Shown here: one piece after another, positions 52,181 through 60,435 of the stretch
Layout of the letters: each line of letters opens with the position of its first letter
How positions within the stretch are numbered: position 1 is the stretch's first letter
DNA from: Saccharopolyspora_D taberi
GTDB lineage: Bacteria > Actinomycetota > Actinomycetes > Mycobacteriales > Pseudonocardiaceae
Assembly: GCF_039534165.1 (NCBI RefSeq)
Contig: NZ_BAAAUX010000024.1
Span: 1 to 64,000, forward strand
Direction of reading: 5' to 3'
DNA: 64,000 nt
Notes under the pieces: model-generated
Seen by the model: the letters and a program-made list of their open reading frames with translations, nothing else
The model's database searches: none
What the model was told of the DNA's origin: nothing
Translations under genes and position numbers: made by a program

Positions 52181-52426
52181 ATGCGCTTCACTCCGTAGCG
52201 TTGCGATCGCTCGCAGTGTATCCGACCAATATCACGAACAAGCTGCGTTTATGGATGCGATGCATATTGCCTGTATACGGCTATGCGTTCGAGCAATTCG
52301 CTTCTGCGTCAACGCAGTCCAGAGTCTCAGGCAGCAGCCGAAGAAGTCACCGCTCCATCGCTGGCTCGGCTGCTGGCGACATCGCCGCCAGCGACGGGTT
52401 GGACAAGAGCGACGGCGGTGAAAGCT

Positions 52427-52663
52427 ATGGCATTGCATCTCGTTCTGGCCTTCGTGGCCTGGGCGCTGATCTTTGGGCCGATGTTCCTGCTGTGGTGCCT
52501 GCGCAGCCGGCCGCAGGGCCACGTCGACGCCGCCATGCCGCGACGGGATTCCGGCCTCCTGGCGCGCGGCGGTGCGGGGCGACCGGTTGACGGCGGAGCA
52601 CAGGGAGTGCTCACCGGTCGCCCCTCCGGACCACCGAAGCCGAGGGTGCGGGTGGTCCCGTGA
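52427..52663 (+). CDS. Small membrane protein at head of the lanthipeptide operon
   Basis: The 78-residue protein has one or two membrane helices at the start (LHLVLAFVAWALIFGPMFLLWCL) and a basic Pro/Gly-rich tail. The start is ATG 52427 or GTG 52418; neither has a good ribosome-binding site. Its stop overlaps the next start (GTGA at 52660). The function is unknown. Confidence 0.55.
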   Translation: MALHLVLAFVAWALIFGPMFLLWCLRSRPQGHVDAAMPRRDSGLLARGGAGRPVDGGAQGVLTGRPSGPPKPRVRVVP

Positions 52664-52923
52664 CCTCCCGGCTCGGTCCCAAGGTCGTCTGGTGGGTCGT
52701 CGATCAGGAGTCCGACCAGAGGCACGCGACTCTCACGGACCCGAGGGCATTACCGGATGGCGCGAAGGTCCCGCGGCTATGTGGCGGCCAGATCGCTCAC
52801 GCCAAGCCCGGCTCCCGCACGCACCCTGGCGCATTGGGCATCGAAACCTTCTGCGGCAGTTGCGTCGCACAGTCCACTGGCCATTGCTACGGCCACAACC
52901 GCCAGGACCACTTCTATTACTGA
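52660..52923 (+). CDS. Small Cys/His-containing protein
   Basis: The 87-residue protein is not recognised. It has LCGGQIAHA, TFCGSC and GHCYGHNRQDHFYY, a set of four cysteines and several histidines that could bind zinc. The GTG start overlaps the upstream stop. A 117-base gap with two hairpins follows. Confidence 0.6.
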   Translation: MTSRLGPKVVWWVVDQESDQRHATLTDPRALPDGAKVPRLCGGQIAHAKPGSRTHPGALGIETFCGSCVAQSTGHCYGHNRQDHFYY

Positions 52924-52930
52924 CCCCCGG

Positions 52931-53014
52931 TCCGGCGTGGAGACCCCCGACCTCGACGCCGGACTGGGTTCCACACCGGCTTGGTCGGTGCGGTGTCCCC
53001 CGACGCACCGACCA
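52931..53014 (+). promoter_or_regulatory. Two consecutive hairpins inside the operon
   Basis: TCCGGCGT pairs across 52931-52963 (8 bp), and TGGTCGGTGC pairs across 52982-53014 (10 bp). They fill the only large gap among otherwise overlapping small genes and could be an attenuator or terminator preceding a new transcript. Confidence 0.55.
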
Positions 53015-53040
53015 GGCCCCTGTCTCCAAAGGAGCTAGTC

Positions 53041-53271
53041 ATGCACTGGATTGAGGTCCCGGCCGAGGACGGGCGCGGCAACCGGAAAGCACTGCGGTTT
53101 GCCACCACCGAGCGAGGGATCAAGGTCCTCGCACCTGCCGCAGACGTAACCCACGTCGTCGGCGTGCACGTCAAAGCGCTCGTGGAACTGGTGAACCGCC
53201 TGGGCGGCGAGGCGGCCGATGTCTCCGAAGCAACAGCCGGTCACTTACGAACTGGGGAAGGAAAGGAATGA
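53041..53271 (+). CDS. Small hypothetical protein with a TTA codon
   Basis: The 76-residue soluble protein (HWIEVPAEDGRGNRKALRFA, then VVGVHVKALVELVNRLGG) is not recognised. AAGGAG precedes the ATG at 53041 and the stop overlaps the next start (ATGA). The rare leucine codon TTA is used at 53245-53247, so translation may depend on a UAA-anticodon tRNA. Confidence 0.65.
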   Translation: MHWIEVPAEDGRGNRKALRFATTERGIKVLAPAADVTHVVGVHVKALVELVNRLGGEAADVSEATAGHLRTGEGKE

Positions 53272-53396
53272 CTGAGGGCACATTACTGACTTCGATCCTC
53301 GTCATCGCTGTGGCTCTTATGTTCCTGCCGGTCGCTTGGGGATTCCTGTCCGCGTACGGAAAGCCTGGACGGGAGTTGATGAGGGGAAAATCGTGA
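53268..53396 (+). CDS. 42-residue single-helix membrane peptide with a TTA codon
   Basis: The peptide has a short start, one hydrophobic helix (LLTSILVIAVALMFLPVAWG) and a basic tail. It overlaps both neighbours (ATGA upstream, GTGA downstream), which supports translation. TTA is used at 53283-53285. The function is unknown. Confidence 0.6.
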   Translation: MTEGTLLTSILVIAVALMFLPVAWGFLSAYGKPGRELMRGKS

Positions 53397-53827
53397 GTTA
53401 CCACCCACACCACCAGGTACGAACACTGGTCAAGCTGGTCTGGGTGGCCAGCAACAAGGAAAGCAACATCCACCTCGCGGAACAAGACCGTTACGGGGCG
53501 GGAACGAACGCTCGGCACGCGATGTGCGGCCACACCGTCCGCCAGATTCGCGGCGAGTGGCTGGGCAAGAAGGCACCGGACCTTCTTGGCTACCGAGTGT
53601 GCGAGAACTGCCTCATCGCGCGTGACCGCAACCGTGGGTTGGTAACAATGAAGACCGCCGAAGCGGCCGGACGGCAGTCGGCAGACCGGGACACGCAGGT
53701 GTTGCCGAAGGTCCACGGCCCTGACTCGGCCCCCGCTGACGCTCCGACCTCACCCCTGATCCCGTGGCCGACAACCGACCCGGACTCCCAACCCGATCCG
53801 CCAAGTGCTCTGGCGGAGGCCGCATGA
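53393..53827 (+). CDS. Cys/His-rich small protein of the lanthipeptide operon
   Basis: The 144-residue protein carries HAMCGHTVRQ and VCENCLIARDRN, a likely zinc-binding CxH...CxxC arrangement, and a Pro/Asp-rich C-terminus without fold. The first 35 residues (QVRTLVKLVWVASNKESN) look like a beta strand/helix pair. It is translationally coupled on both sides (GTGA, ATGA). The role is unknown; an accessory or regulatory protein of the operon is likely. Confidence 0.65.
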   Translation: MSYHPHHQVRTLVKLVWVASNKESNIHLAEQDRYGAGTNARHAMCGHTVRQIRGEWLGKKAPDLLGYRVCENCLIARDRNRGLVTMKTAEAAGRQSADRDTQVLPKVHGPDSAPADAPTSPLIPWPTTDPDSQPDPPSALAEAA

Positions 53828-54231
53828 GCAAGTTGGTCGGCTCGCGTGGTTACGGAATCAGCCTTGAAACATTCGGCGACTACGAGCAAGCACCGCGCCA
53901 GGAGGTGTTCTACACCTGCCCGAAGGGACACAGGTTCGAGGTCCCGTTCGCGGCGGACGCCGAGTGCCCGCCGACGTGGGAGTGCCGCCTGCATGGCACG
54001 GAGTCGGAGATCGTCGACGGGTCTGAACAGAAGCAGGTAAGGGCGAAGCCGCCGCGCACGCATTGGGACATGCTGCGCGAACGCCGCACCGACGACGAAC
54101 TCAAGCAAACCCTTCTCGATGTTCTCGTTGAGCGTCGGCGTTGGACCCGCGCGGCTGCCGCGCAGACCCTCAAGATCACCGAACCGGCGTATCGACGCAA
54201 AGCCCAGCTCCGGGCCAAATCGGTCCGGTGA
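53824..54231 (+). CDS. RbpA-like RNA polymerase-binding protein (paralogue)
   Basis: The 135-residue protein follows RbpA step by step: an N-terminal SRGYGISLE tail, APRQEVFYTCPKGHRFEVPF core with CPPTWECRLHG, a basic linker (KQVRAKPP), and the sigma-interacting RTHWDMLRERR followed by EL-rich helix. RbpA binds RNA polymerase beta and the principal sigma factor and stabilises open complexes. Here it carries an extra basic C-terminal helix (RWTRAAAAQTLKITEPAYRRK) and sits in an accessory operon, so it is a paralogue, not the housekeeping copy. Confidence 0.8.
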   Translation: MSKLVGSRGYGISLETFGDYEQAPRQEVFYTCPKGHRFEVPFAADAECPPTWECRLHGTESEIVDGSEQKQVRAKPPRTHWDMLRERRTDDELKQTLLDVLVERRRWTRAAAAQTLKITEPAYRRKAQLRAKSVR

Positions 54232-54267
54232 GTCGGCGGACTCTCATGCGACAGAAGATCCGCCGAC
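54232..54267 (+). promoter_or_regulatory. Hairpin between RbpA-like and precursor genes
   Basis: GTCGGCGGA pairs with 54259-54267 (9 bp, 18-base loop) immediately after the RbpA-like stop and 54 bases before the precursor start. It may terminate or process the upstream transcript. Confidence 0.55.
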
Positions 54268-54321
54268 CCAGTGAGGAAACGGCCAGCCTTGTGCTGGCGC
54301 GACACAAGAAGGAGGTGAACG

Positions 54322-54489
54322 ATGACTGCTATTCTCAACGCCCCCGAGTCCAGTGTGGACACCGACTCGGACGTCTTCGATCTTGATGTTCAGGTCTTGA
54401 CGGAGAAGGCGCGACCGCAGGAAACGGCCTGTCAAACCGATGATGGTTGCGGGTCCACCTGCCCGTCGGCCTGCGTCTCAGCGAGTTGA
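54322..54489 (+). CDS. FxLD-family lanthipeptide precursor
   Basis: The 55-residue peptide has the leader motif FDLD (residues 19-22) in VFDLDVQV, which defines the FxLD family and is the likely LanB-binding FNLD-like box. The core is CQTDDGCGSTCPSACVSAS, with four Cys (37, 43, 47, 51) and six Ser/Thr that can be dehydrated and joined to Cys as (methyl)lanthionines. Asp41-Gly42 is a good succinimide site for the methyltransferase downstream. GGAGGTGA precedes the ATG at 54322. Ring pattern and leader cleavage site cannot be read. Confidence 0.88.
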   Translation: MTAILNAPESSVDTDSDVFDLDVQVLTEKARPQETACQTDDGCGSTCPSACVSAS

Positions 54490-54494
54490 TCAAG

Positions 54495-54523
54495 CTGGGG
54501 CCGGGCTCAATGCCCGGCCCCAG
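54495..54523 (+). terminator. Hairpin between precursor and LanB genes
   Basis: A 12-bp perfect stem (CTGGGGCCGGGC and its complement) with a 5-base loop starts 6 bases after the precursor stop. A partial terminator or stabiliser here would keep precursor mRNA in excess over the enzymes. Confidence 0.75.
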
Positions 54524-54547
54524 GCTCTACATGTCGGAGGTGCGGGG

Positions 54548-57523
54548 ATGCCTGCCCCAGAGGACTACCAACATCACGGGACCGGCCTGCTGCGGGCGAC
54601 AGCGGGAATCGCAGAACCTCATTGGTGGCCAAATCCCGCCGATGGGCACGAATGCCGCACGTGGCTGAGACAGGCTTGGTCCTTGCGCGGATTGGCGCCA
54701 GCCATCCGACACGCGAGCCCTGTGCTGGCAGCTCGCGTCGAGACGATCCTCTCCGGTGATCGCGTCCCAGCAAATGATGTTCAGCGCGCGACGCTCGCGG
54801 TGGTGCGCTACGCGCTCCGGGCCAGCGGCAGGGCTACGCCGTTCGGGATGTTCGCCGGGGTGAGTGCCGTATCGGTAGGTGAGACGACGAAGACACGGCT
54901 CGGCCAGCTTCACCAGCCGGTCGCACATGCGGACACCCGCTGGATTCATCAGGTCGTCGAACTCTGCGAGCAATCTCCGGACCTGTTGGCACGACTCGAT
55001 GTCACGTTCAACGACGCGGCCGAGTTCCGCGGCGAGCGCGTGGAGCTGCCCGGCCCCGACAAGATCAGTATCCGTCGAACCAGTGCGGTCATGCTGCTGC
55101 GGGATGAGGCCACCTCTCCCGTCCAGGTTGGGGCCTTGGCCGACAAACTCGCTCAGGCATTTCCGGCCGCCGGAGATCCGCTGCGGATGCTCACGTCGTT
55201 GGTGCAGAACGGATTCCTGCTGACCTCACTGCGTGCTCCGTCCACAATCACCGATCCTCTGGGCTTCGTCCTGGACCGGCTGCGGGAAGTAGGTGCCGAC
55301 AATCTGCCTGTCGCACCGCTGATACACGAGCTTGACCAGATCCACGAGGCGATCCGCGCGCACAACCATGCACCTCACGAGGATGCACGCACCGAGATCG
55401 CAGTTCGGATGCGGACCGTTGTGGACGCGGTGCGTGACCCGATCGCGGTCGATCTTCGGCTGGACGCCGATGTCCAGGTTCCTCGGCATGTGGCGCGCGA
55501 GATGGAGCGGGCGGCGAGCGTGCTCGCCAAGCTCGCCCGGCAGACAACTGGTGCCCGCGAGTGGCGTGAGTACTTCACCGCGTTTTGTGAGCGCTACGGA
55601 CAGGGCACGCTCGTTCCTCTTCGGGTCGTTCTCGATCCCGATGCCGGGATTGGGGTGCCGCGTGGCTATCCCGGCAGTGGCCAGGCGAGCGGGCGCCGCG
55701 TGTTCTCGGAGCGGGACGAGCTGCTTTTTGCTTTCGCTTCGGGGGCAGCCGCACGCGGTGAGCGGGAGATCGAGTTGGATGAGGACACGGTTGAGAAGCT
55801 GGTTACGGCTGGTGGCGGCGGGTCGATCCCGCCGCATGTCGACGTCGGGGCGCGTATCCACGCCTCCAGTAAGGAGGCCCTCGACCGGGGCGAGTTCACC
55901 TTCACCGTGACGCCCGGCCGCGTTGCCGGGACACTGACCTCCCGATTCACCACGCTCGTACCCGAAGCCGGGCTCGACGCGATTTTCGCGAGCCTGCCCA
56001 CCACGGCTGAGGGCGCGCTGCCGGTCCAACTGTCGTTTCCCCCGATCTACCCCAGCGCCGAGAATGTGTGCCGCGTACCCCAGTATTTGCCGAATGCCGT
56101 CTCGGTCGGCGAGCATGCGCCCACTGGCGCGGCGATCCGGGTGGACGACCTCGCCGTCACCGCGACGGACCATCACCTGCACCTCGTCAGTCTGTCCCGG
56201 CAATGCGTTGTTGAGCCGCTGGTCTTGCACGCCCTAGCCCCGAAGCAAATGCCGCCAATGGCGCGGATGGTCGGCGAATTGTCCCGAGCCCTCGGCGTCG
56301 ACTGGATCGGCTTCGACTGGGGCGCGGCCGAGAAGCTGCCGTTCCGGCCGCGACTGCGGTACCGGAAAGCGGTCCTGTCATCAGCGAAATGGCGACTCGT
56401 CCTCGATGATCTACCAGCCAACGAGGCCGAGTGGGGCCAGGCACTCGATCACTGGCGCGCGGCGTGGCGATGCCCACGGCGGGTCGAGCTGCGGGACTTC
56501 GACCAACTGCTTCCGCTCGACCTCGACGAACCCTCCCACCGGGAGGTCCTGTACCGGCATCTTCGTCAGCACGGCGATGCCGTACTGCTGGAAGCCGTTG
56601 AACGCGACGCTGGCGGGTGGCTCGACGGCCAAGCGCACACCGTCGTTCTGCCGATGACCTCCACACGGGCACCAGTACCGGCGCCGAAGATCGCCGTGCT
56701 ACCCATCGTGGACGATGAGCACGGACATCCCCCAGCCTCGGCCCGAGCGACGTGGCTGTACGCGAAGCTCTTCCTCTCCGCGGGGCGTATCGACGAACTG
56801 ATCGTCAACCAGCTTCCTGCACTGCTGTCCAGCCTCGGCGACCGCGACTACTGGTTCGTCCGCTACCCCCAAGCACGCGAAGGCGAGGAAGCAGACCACC
56901 TCCGGCTGCGCATCCGCCTGGGCAACGACACCACGCAGGTGATCTCCACCGTCAGCGCGTGGGCTGACAAGCTCCGAGCTTCGAGGCTGATCGGTCGCTG
57001 GGCGTTCGACACCTATTTCCCGGAGACCGGGCGCTACACCGCGATCGAGGAAGCCGAACAAGTCTTCGCTGCCGACTCGCGACTGGTCCTCGCGCAGCTC
57101 ACCCACCTACGCCTCGACGCTGCGCTTGGAACGGTCGTCACCGCGTTGTCCCTGTTCGACGTGGCCACCGCGTTTCTTGGTAGCCGCGACGCCGCCGATG
57201 ACTGGCTCAACACCCAGGTGCCCCACGCGATTCCAGACCGAACTGCGGTCGACCAGGTGAAGCGATTGGCAGGCGGCGAGATGCAAGCAGAGCTTCCAGG
57301 GTGGGCTGCCGTTGCCGACAAACACCGCGCACGGGCCGATGCCGTGCACTGGTACCGCAGGGCGTTGCCCACAGGCGTGGACACCGACAAGATCCTCCAC
57401 TCCTTGCTGCACATGCACCACAACCGCGCACTCGGCGTGGACCGGACGCGGGAAGCGGTATGTCTTCGGCTGGCCCGACAAGCAGCCGCGACATGGCGCG
57501 CGTACAGGAGGAATCGCGCATGA
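54548..57523 (+). CDS. Class I lanthipeptide dehydratase LanB
   Basis: The 991-residue enzyme is full-length. The lantibiotic dehydratase glutamylation domain (about 60-680) has ATLAVVRYALRASGRATPFGMFAGV; the C-terminal SpaB_C glutamate-elimination domain (about 730-985) has ATWLYAKLFLSAGRIDELIV and YWFVRYPQ. It uses glutamyl-tRNA to dehydrate Ser and Thr in the precursor core. Both halves are in one chain, unlike split thiopeptide enzymes. The ATG at 54548 follows GGAGGTG. Its stop overlaps the LanC start (ATGA). Confidence 0.9.
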   Translation: MPAPEDYQHHGTGLLRATAGIAEPHWWPNPADGHECRTWLRQAWSLRGLAPAIRHASPVLAARVETILSGDRVPANDVQRATLAVVRYALRASGRATPFGMFAGVSAVSVGETTKTRLGQLHQPVAHADTRWIHQVVELCEQSPDLLARLDVTFNDAAEFRGERVELPGPDKISIRRTSAVMLLRDEATSPVQVGALADKLAQAFPAAGDPLRMLTSLVQNGFLLTSLRAPSTITDPLGFVLDRLREVGADNLPVAPLIHELDQIHEAIRAHNHAPHEDARTEIAVRMRTVVDAVRDPIAVDLRLDADVQVPRHVAREMERAASVLAKLARQTTGAREWREYFTAFCERYGQGTLVPLRVVLDPDAGIGVPRGYPGSGQASGRRVFSERDELLFAFASGAAARGEREIELDEDTVEKLVTAGGGGSIPPHVDVGARIHASSKEALDRGEFTFTVTPGRVAGTLTSRFTTLVPEAGLDAIFASLPTTAEGALPVQLSFPPIYPSAENVCRVPQYLPNAVSVGEHAPTGAAIRVDDLAVTATDHHLHLVSLSRQCVVEPLVLHALAPKQMPPMARMVGELSRALGVDWIGFDWGAAEKLPFRPRLRYRKAVLSSAKWRLVLDDLPANEAEWGQALDHWRAAWRCPRRVELRDFDQLLPLDLDEPSHREVLYRHLRQHGDAVLLEAVERDAGGWLDGQAHTVVLPMTSTRAPVPAPKIAVLPIVDDEHGHPPASARATWLYAKLFLSAGRIDELIVNQLPALLSSLGDRDYWFVRYPQAREGEEADHLRLRIRLGNDTTQVISTVSAWADKLRASRLIGRWAFDTYFPETGRYTAIEEAEQVFAADSRLVLAQLTHLRLDAALGTVVTALSLFDVATAFLGSRDAADDWLNTQVPHAIPDRTAVDQVKRLAGGEMQAELPGWAAVADKHRARADAVHWYRRALPTGVDTDKILHSLLHMHHNRALGVDRTREAVCLRLARQAAATWRAYRRNRA

Positions 57524-58638
57524 GCGCACAAGAAACCCGCGAACCCGTCCGGGGGCAGTCCTTGGCCGATGGAGCGGCGGGGACGACCTTGCTGCACCTT
57601 GAGTTCGGCAACGACTGCCGGGACTTGCTGAAGGCGATGGTCGCGGAGCCGGTGGAGGCCCATCCGGACGAGGCCACCCTCTTCGAGGGGGCTCCAGCGG
57701 TTGCCTTCACCCTGAGCGCGACGAGCCATTGGCGTGCCCTGACGACGCTCGACGAGCATGTCGACACGGTCACGCGAACACGACTCGCGGCAGCACACCG
57801 ACGCATTGACCGCGGCGTACCACCCGCCAAGCGCGAGTTCGACCTGATCGCCGGGCTGACTGGACTCGGCGCTTATCTGCTCCACCGGCACCGCGGCGGC
57901 GACCTGTTGCGGGACGTGCTCGCATACCTCGTTCGCCTCACCGAACCACAGCCCGACGGTCTACCTGGGTGGTGGGCAGCAGACGCACCCGGCCGACAAT
58001 CCCCGGACTGGCAAGGCGGGCACGGCAATCTCGGCATCGCGCACGGCATCGCCGGACCGCTCGCGCTGTTGTCGATCGCGATGCGTCGCGGCATCACTGT
58101 GGACGGTCAGGCCGAAGCGATGAACCGGATCTGCCAGTGGCTTGACCGCTGGCGCTGCGGCACAGCGCACCGCGCCTGGTGGCCTGGTGTGATCAGCCGA
58201 TCCGAACACGAGGCGGGCGTTGTCCGCCAGCACGGTCCGCAACGCCCGTCCTGGTGCTACGGCACTCCCGGACTGGCCCGCGCCCAGCACATCGCCGGAA
58301 TAGCGCTCAACGACGCGTCACGACAGCACTTCGCCCAACAGGTCCTGGCCTGGTGCGTTGCGGACGAGTCGCAACTCGCCCAGCTCAGGGATGTGTCGCT
58401 CTGCCACGGTTGGGCAGGACTGGTCCACACTGCCTGGCGTGTCGGCCAGGACGATGAACAGGTGCGCGCCCACATTCCACGGCTCCTTGATCGTCTCGCC
58501 GAAAGCCTGCGCCACCAACCACCGTCCAGCCACGGACTCTTGGAAGGCGAACCTGGGGTACGCCTAGCGCAACACGCCGCGACCACGAACACCCCGCCCG
58601 CCACGGGCTGGGATGCATGCCTACTCCTCGATAGTTGA
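57520..58638 (+). CDS. Lanthionine synthetase C-like cyclase LanC
   Basis: The 372-residue cyclase adds Cys thiols to dehydrated Ser/Thr to close the thioether rings. It shows the alpha/alpha barrel GxxG repeats (LIAGLTGLGAYLL, GNLGIAHGIAGPLAL) and the zinc ligands Cys246 (WCYGTPG) and Cys295-His296 (CHGWAG). Residues 60-115 follow the NisC layout. It starts inside the LanB stop and ends on a TGA that overlaps a TTG next to the methyltransferase. Confidence 0.9.
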   Translation: MSAQETREPVRGQSLADGAAGTTLLHLEFGNDCRDLLKAMVAEPVEAHPDEATLFEGAPAVAFTLSATSHWRALTTLDEHVDTVTRTRLAAAHRRIDRGVPPAKREFDLIAGLTGLGAYLLHRHRGGDLLRDVLAYLVRLTEPQPDGLPGWWAADAPGRQSPDWQGGHGNLGIAHGIAGPLALLSIAMRRGITVDGQAEAMNRICQWLDRWRCGTAHRAWWPGVISRSEHEAGVVRQHGPQRPSWCYGTPGLARAQHIAGIALNDASRQHFAQQVLAWCVADESQLAQLRDVSLCHGWAGLVHTAWRVGQDDEQVRAHIPRLLDRLAESLRHQPPSSHGLLEGEPGVRLAQHAATTNTPPATGWDACLLLDS

Positions 58639-58661
58639 ACAGGAAGGAAGCCAACGACTTG

Positions 58662-59888
58662 ATGGAAACCGACACCACCTCGCCCGACGCACTGCGCGCG
58701 AGCATGGTCGACAAAGTCCGCACTATGGGGCACGCATGGCGCAGCGAGGTCGAGCGTGTCCTCCGGCAAGTACCACGCCACGAGTTCGTTCCCGAGGCCG
58801 ACCTTGAGACCGCCTACCACTCCTGGAAGGCGGTGATCACACACCGGTTCGAGGACGGCGCATCGCTATCCTGCGCTTCAGCTCCCTACGTCGTCGCGAT
58901 GATGCTGGACCAGCTCGATGTCCAACCGGGCAACCGTGTATTGGAGATCGGCGCAGGGACCGGCTACAACGCGGCCCTGCTGTCCGAGTTGACCGGCGAC
59001 GCCGAAAACGTGACCACGATCGACATCGACGCGGACGTGACCACGCAGGCATCCCGCGCATTGCAGACCACCGGCTACGGAGGCGTCCGCGTTGTCACCG
59101 GGGACGGGGCCGCCGGTGTTCCCGAGCACGCACCCTACGACCGCATCATCGCCACGGTCAGCCCCTGGGATATCCCCGAAGCCTGGTGGAACCAACTGGC
59201 CCCTGGTGGCCGAATCGTCCTGCCCTTGCGGTGGCGCGGGCAAGCCCGCAGTGTCGCCTTCAGCGAGCAGGAGGGTCGCCTGATCTCCGACTCTGTCGAA
59301 CTGTGCGGATTCGTCTACCTGGTCGGTGACGACGAAGGCGAACGAAGTGCGCCGATCACCGAGGACGGCACGGTCGGCCTGCACTGGGACCGTGATCAAG
59401 CAGTGGACCCGAGCGTCCTGAAAGGTGTGTTTGACCAGCCTCGCATCACCGCCTGGTCCGGGGTCACCATCGCCGGGGATGAGTCCCACGACGGACTGTG
59501 GCTGCACATGACAGTGACCGACTCGCGCACATGCCGAGTCAACGCACAGTCCGACGTTTCCGCCGACGTGTGCGATCCGATCGCGCCGCTGCGTTCCCCC
59601 GCCCTGGTCGAGGGTGGGTCTCTGGCCTACCTCACATCCCGACGACAGGAAACCGAGAACGGGGCGCGCTGGGAACTGGGAGCAATAGGAAACGGACCCG
59701 CCGCCGAGGAACTGACCGAACGACTGTGCGACGAAATCCGAGCCTGGTCTTCAGCACGGGACAAACGACCAACGGTGATCGCCTATCCAGCCGACACGCC
59801 GGATAACGAACTTGCGGCGACGCCTATCGAAAAGGCCCACAGCAGGCTCGTGCTCACCTTTGACGACAAGTTGAGCACCGCGATGTAG
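58662..59888 (+). CDS. FxLD-system methyltransferase (protein-L-isoaspartate methyltransferase-like)
   Basis: The 408-residue protein has an N-terminal PIMT-like SAM domain: FVPEADLETAYHSWKAV, VLEIGAGTGYNAALL at about residues 94-108, and VSPWDIPEAWWNQLAPGGRIVLPL. A C-terminal extension of about 180 residues is typical of the FxLD system. Related lanthipeptide O-methyltransferases methylate an Asp side chain, leading through a succinimide to isoaspartate; Asp40 or Asp41 of the precursor core is the probable target. The ATG at 58662 has AGGAAGG upstream; TTG codons at 58635 and 58659 are alternatives. Confidence 0.88.
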   Translation: METDTTSPDALRASMVDKVRTMGHAWRSEVERVLRQVPRHEFVPEADLETAYHSWKAVITHRFEDGASLSCASAPYVVAMMLDQLDVQPGNRVLEIGAGTGYNAALLSELTGDAENVTTIDIDADVTTQASRALQTTGYGGVRVVTGDGAAGVPEHAPYDRIIATVSPWDIPEAWWNQLAPGGRIVLPLRWRGQARSVAFSEQEGRLISDSVELCGFVYLVGDDEGERSAPITEDGTVGLHWDRDQAVDPSVLKGVFDQPRITAWSGVTIAGDESHDGLWLHMTVTDSRTCRVNAQSDVSADVCDPIAPLRSPALVEGGSLAYLTSRRQETENGARWELGAIGNGPAAEELTERLCDEIRAWSSARDKRPTVIAYPADTPDNELAATPIEKAHSRLVLTFDDKLSTAM

Positions 59889-59928
59889 CGCAACCGCGAC
59901 AGCGATACATCAAGGCCCCAAACGGAAA

Positions 59929-59964
59929 CGAGCCCCACCCGAGGCGCGTCTTGGGTGGGGCTCG
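59929..59964. terminator. Terminator of the lanthipeptide operon
   Basis: A 12-bp perfect stem (CGAGCCCCACCC and its complement) with a 12-base loop lies 40 bases after the methyltransferase stop. It separates the operon from convergent island genes. Confidence 0.82.
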
Positions 59965-59994
59965 TCCATGCCGGTGCGGGTGATCGTACTTGTG

Positions 59995-60243
59995 TCAGCG
60001 GTAGGACAGCACGAGCGCTGCGGCGGCGCTGTCTTTGGTGGGCCAGCCGAGGGAGCGCGGTGATCCTTCGGGTGGCCGCACTGGCTTGCCGTCTTTGCGT
60101 TCGGGCTCGTAGACCGTTGCGCCTGATCTTTCGACGCGGCGGACAGTGCCGAGGTATTCCTTGTGCTTGCTGTAGACCTCCCACACCGCTGTCAGGCTGA
60201 ATCGGGCTCCGGGCAGGCGACCGCTGCTGTTGGACTGAGGCAC
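59995..60243 (-). CDS. Small hypothetical island protein
   Basis: The 82-residue basic protein (FSLTAVWEVYSKHKEYLGTV, RSLGWPTKDSAAAALVLSY) is not recognised. Its middle is a beta-rich, Lys/Arg-rich stretch. AAGGAGGG gives a strong ribosome-binding site for the GTG at 60243. It is the last gene of a three-gene run begun by the sigma-like gene. Confidence 0.65.
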   Translation of the reverse strand: MPQSNSSGRLPGARFSLTAVWEVYSKHKEYLGTVRRVERSGATVYEPERKDGKPVRPPEGSPRSLGWPTKDSAAAALVLSYR

Positions 60244-60258
60244 GACTTCCCTCCTTGT

Positions 60259-60435
60259 TCAGAACGACGCGGCGAAGGTCTGAGGCTCCAGCCAAGGCGA
60301 GGATGGGAAGGCTTTCCTTAGCTGTAGTACGGTCGCCTGGTCGAATCCACTAGTAATGGCGTGGGTTTCGGCATGGCGATTCACCGTGGCAGCGGTGGGA
60401 TCGCCGAGTTGTGCTGCGAGGCACAGGCTGGTCAC
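60259..60435 (-). CDS. 58-residue hypothetical protein coupled to the sigma-like gene
   Basis: The small protein (SLCLAAQLGDPTAATVNRHA, then SGFDQATVLQLRKAFPSS) is not recognised. Its GTG start overlaps the stop of the sigma-like gene (GTGA), which supports translation. It is followed 15 bases later by another small gene. Confidence 0.55.
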   Translation of the reverse strand: MTSLCLAAQLGDPTAATVNRHAETHAITSGFDQATVLQLRKAFPSSPWLEPQTFAASF

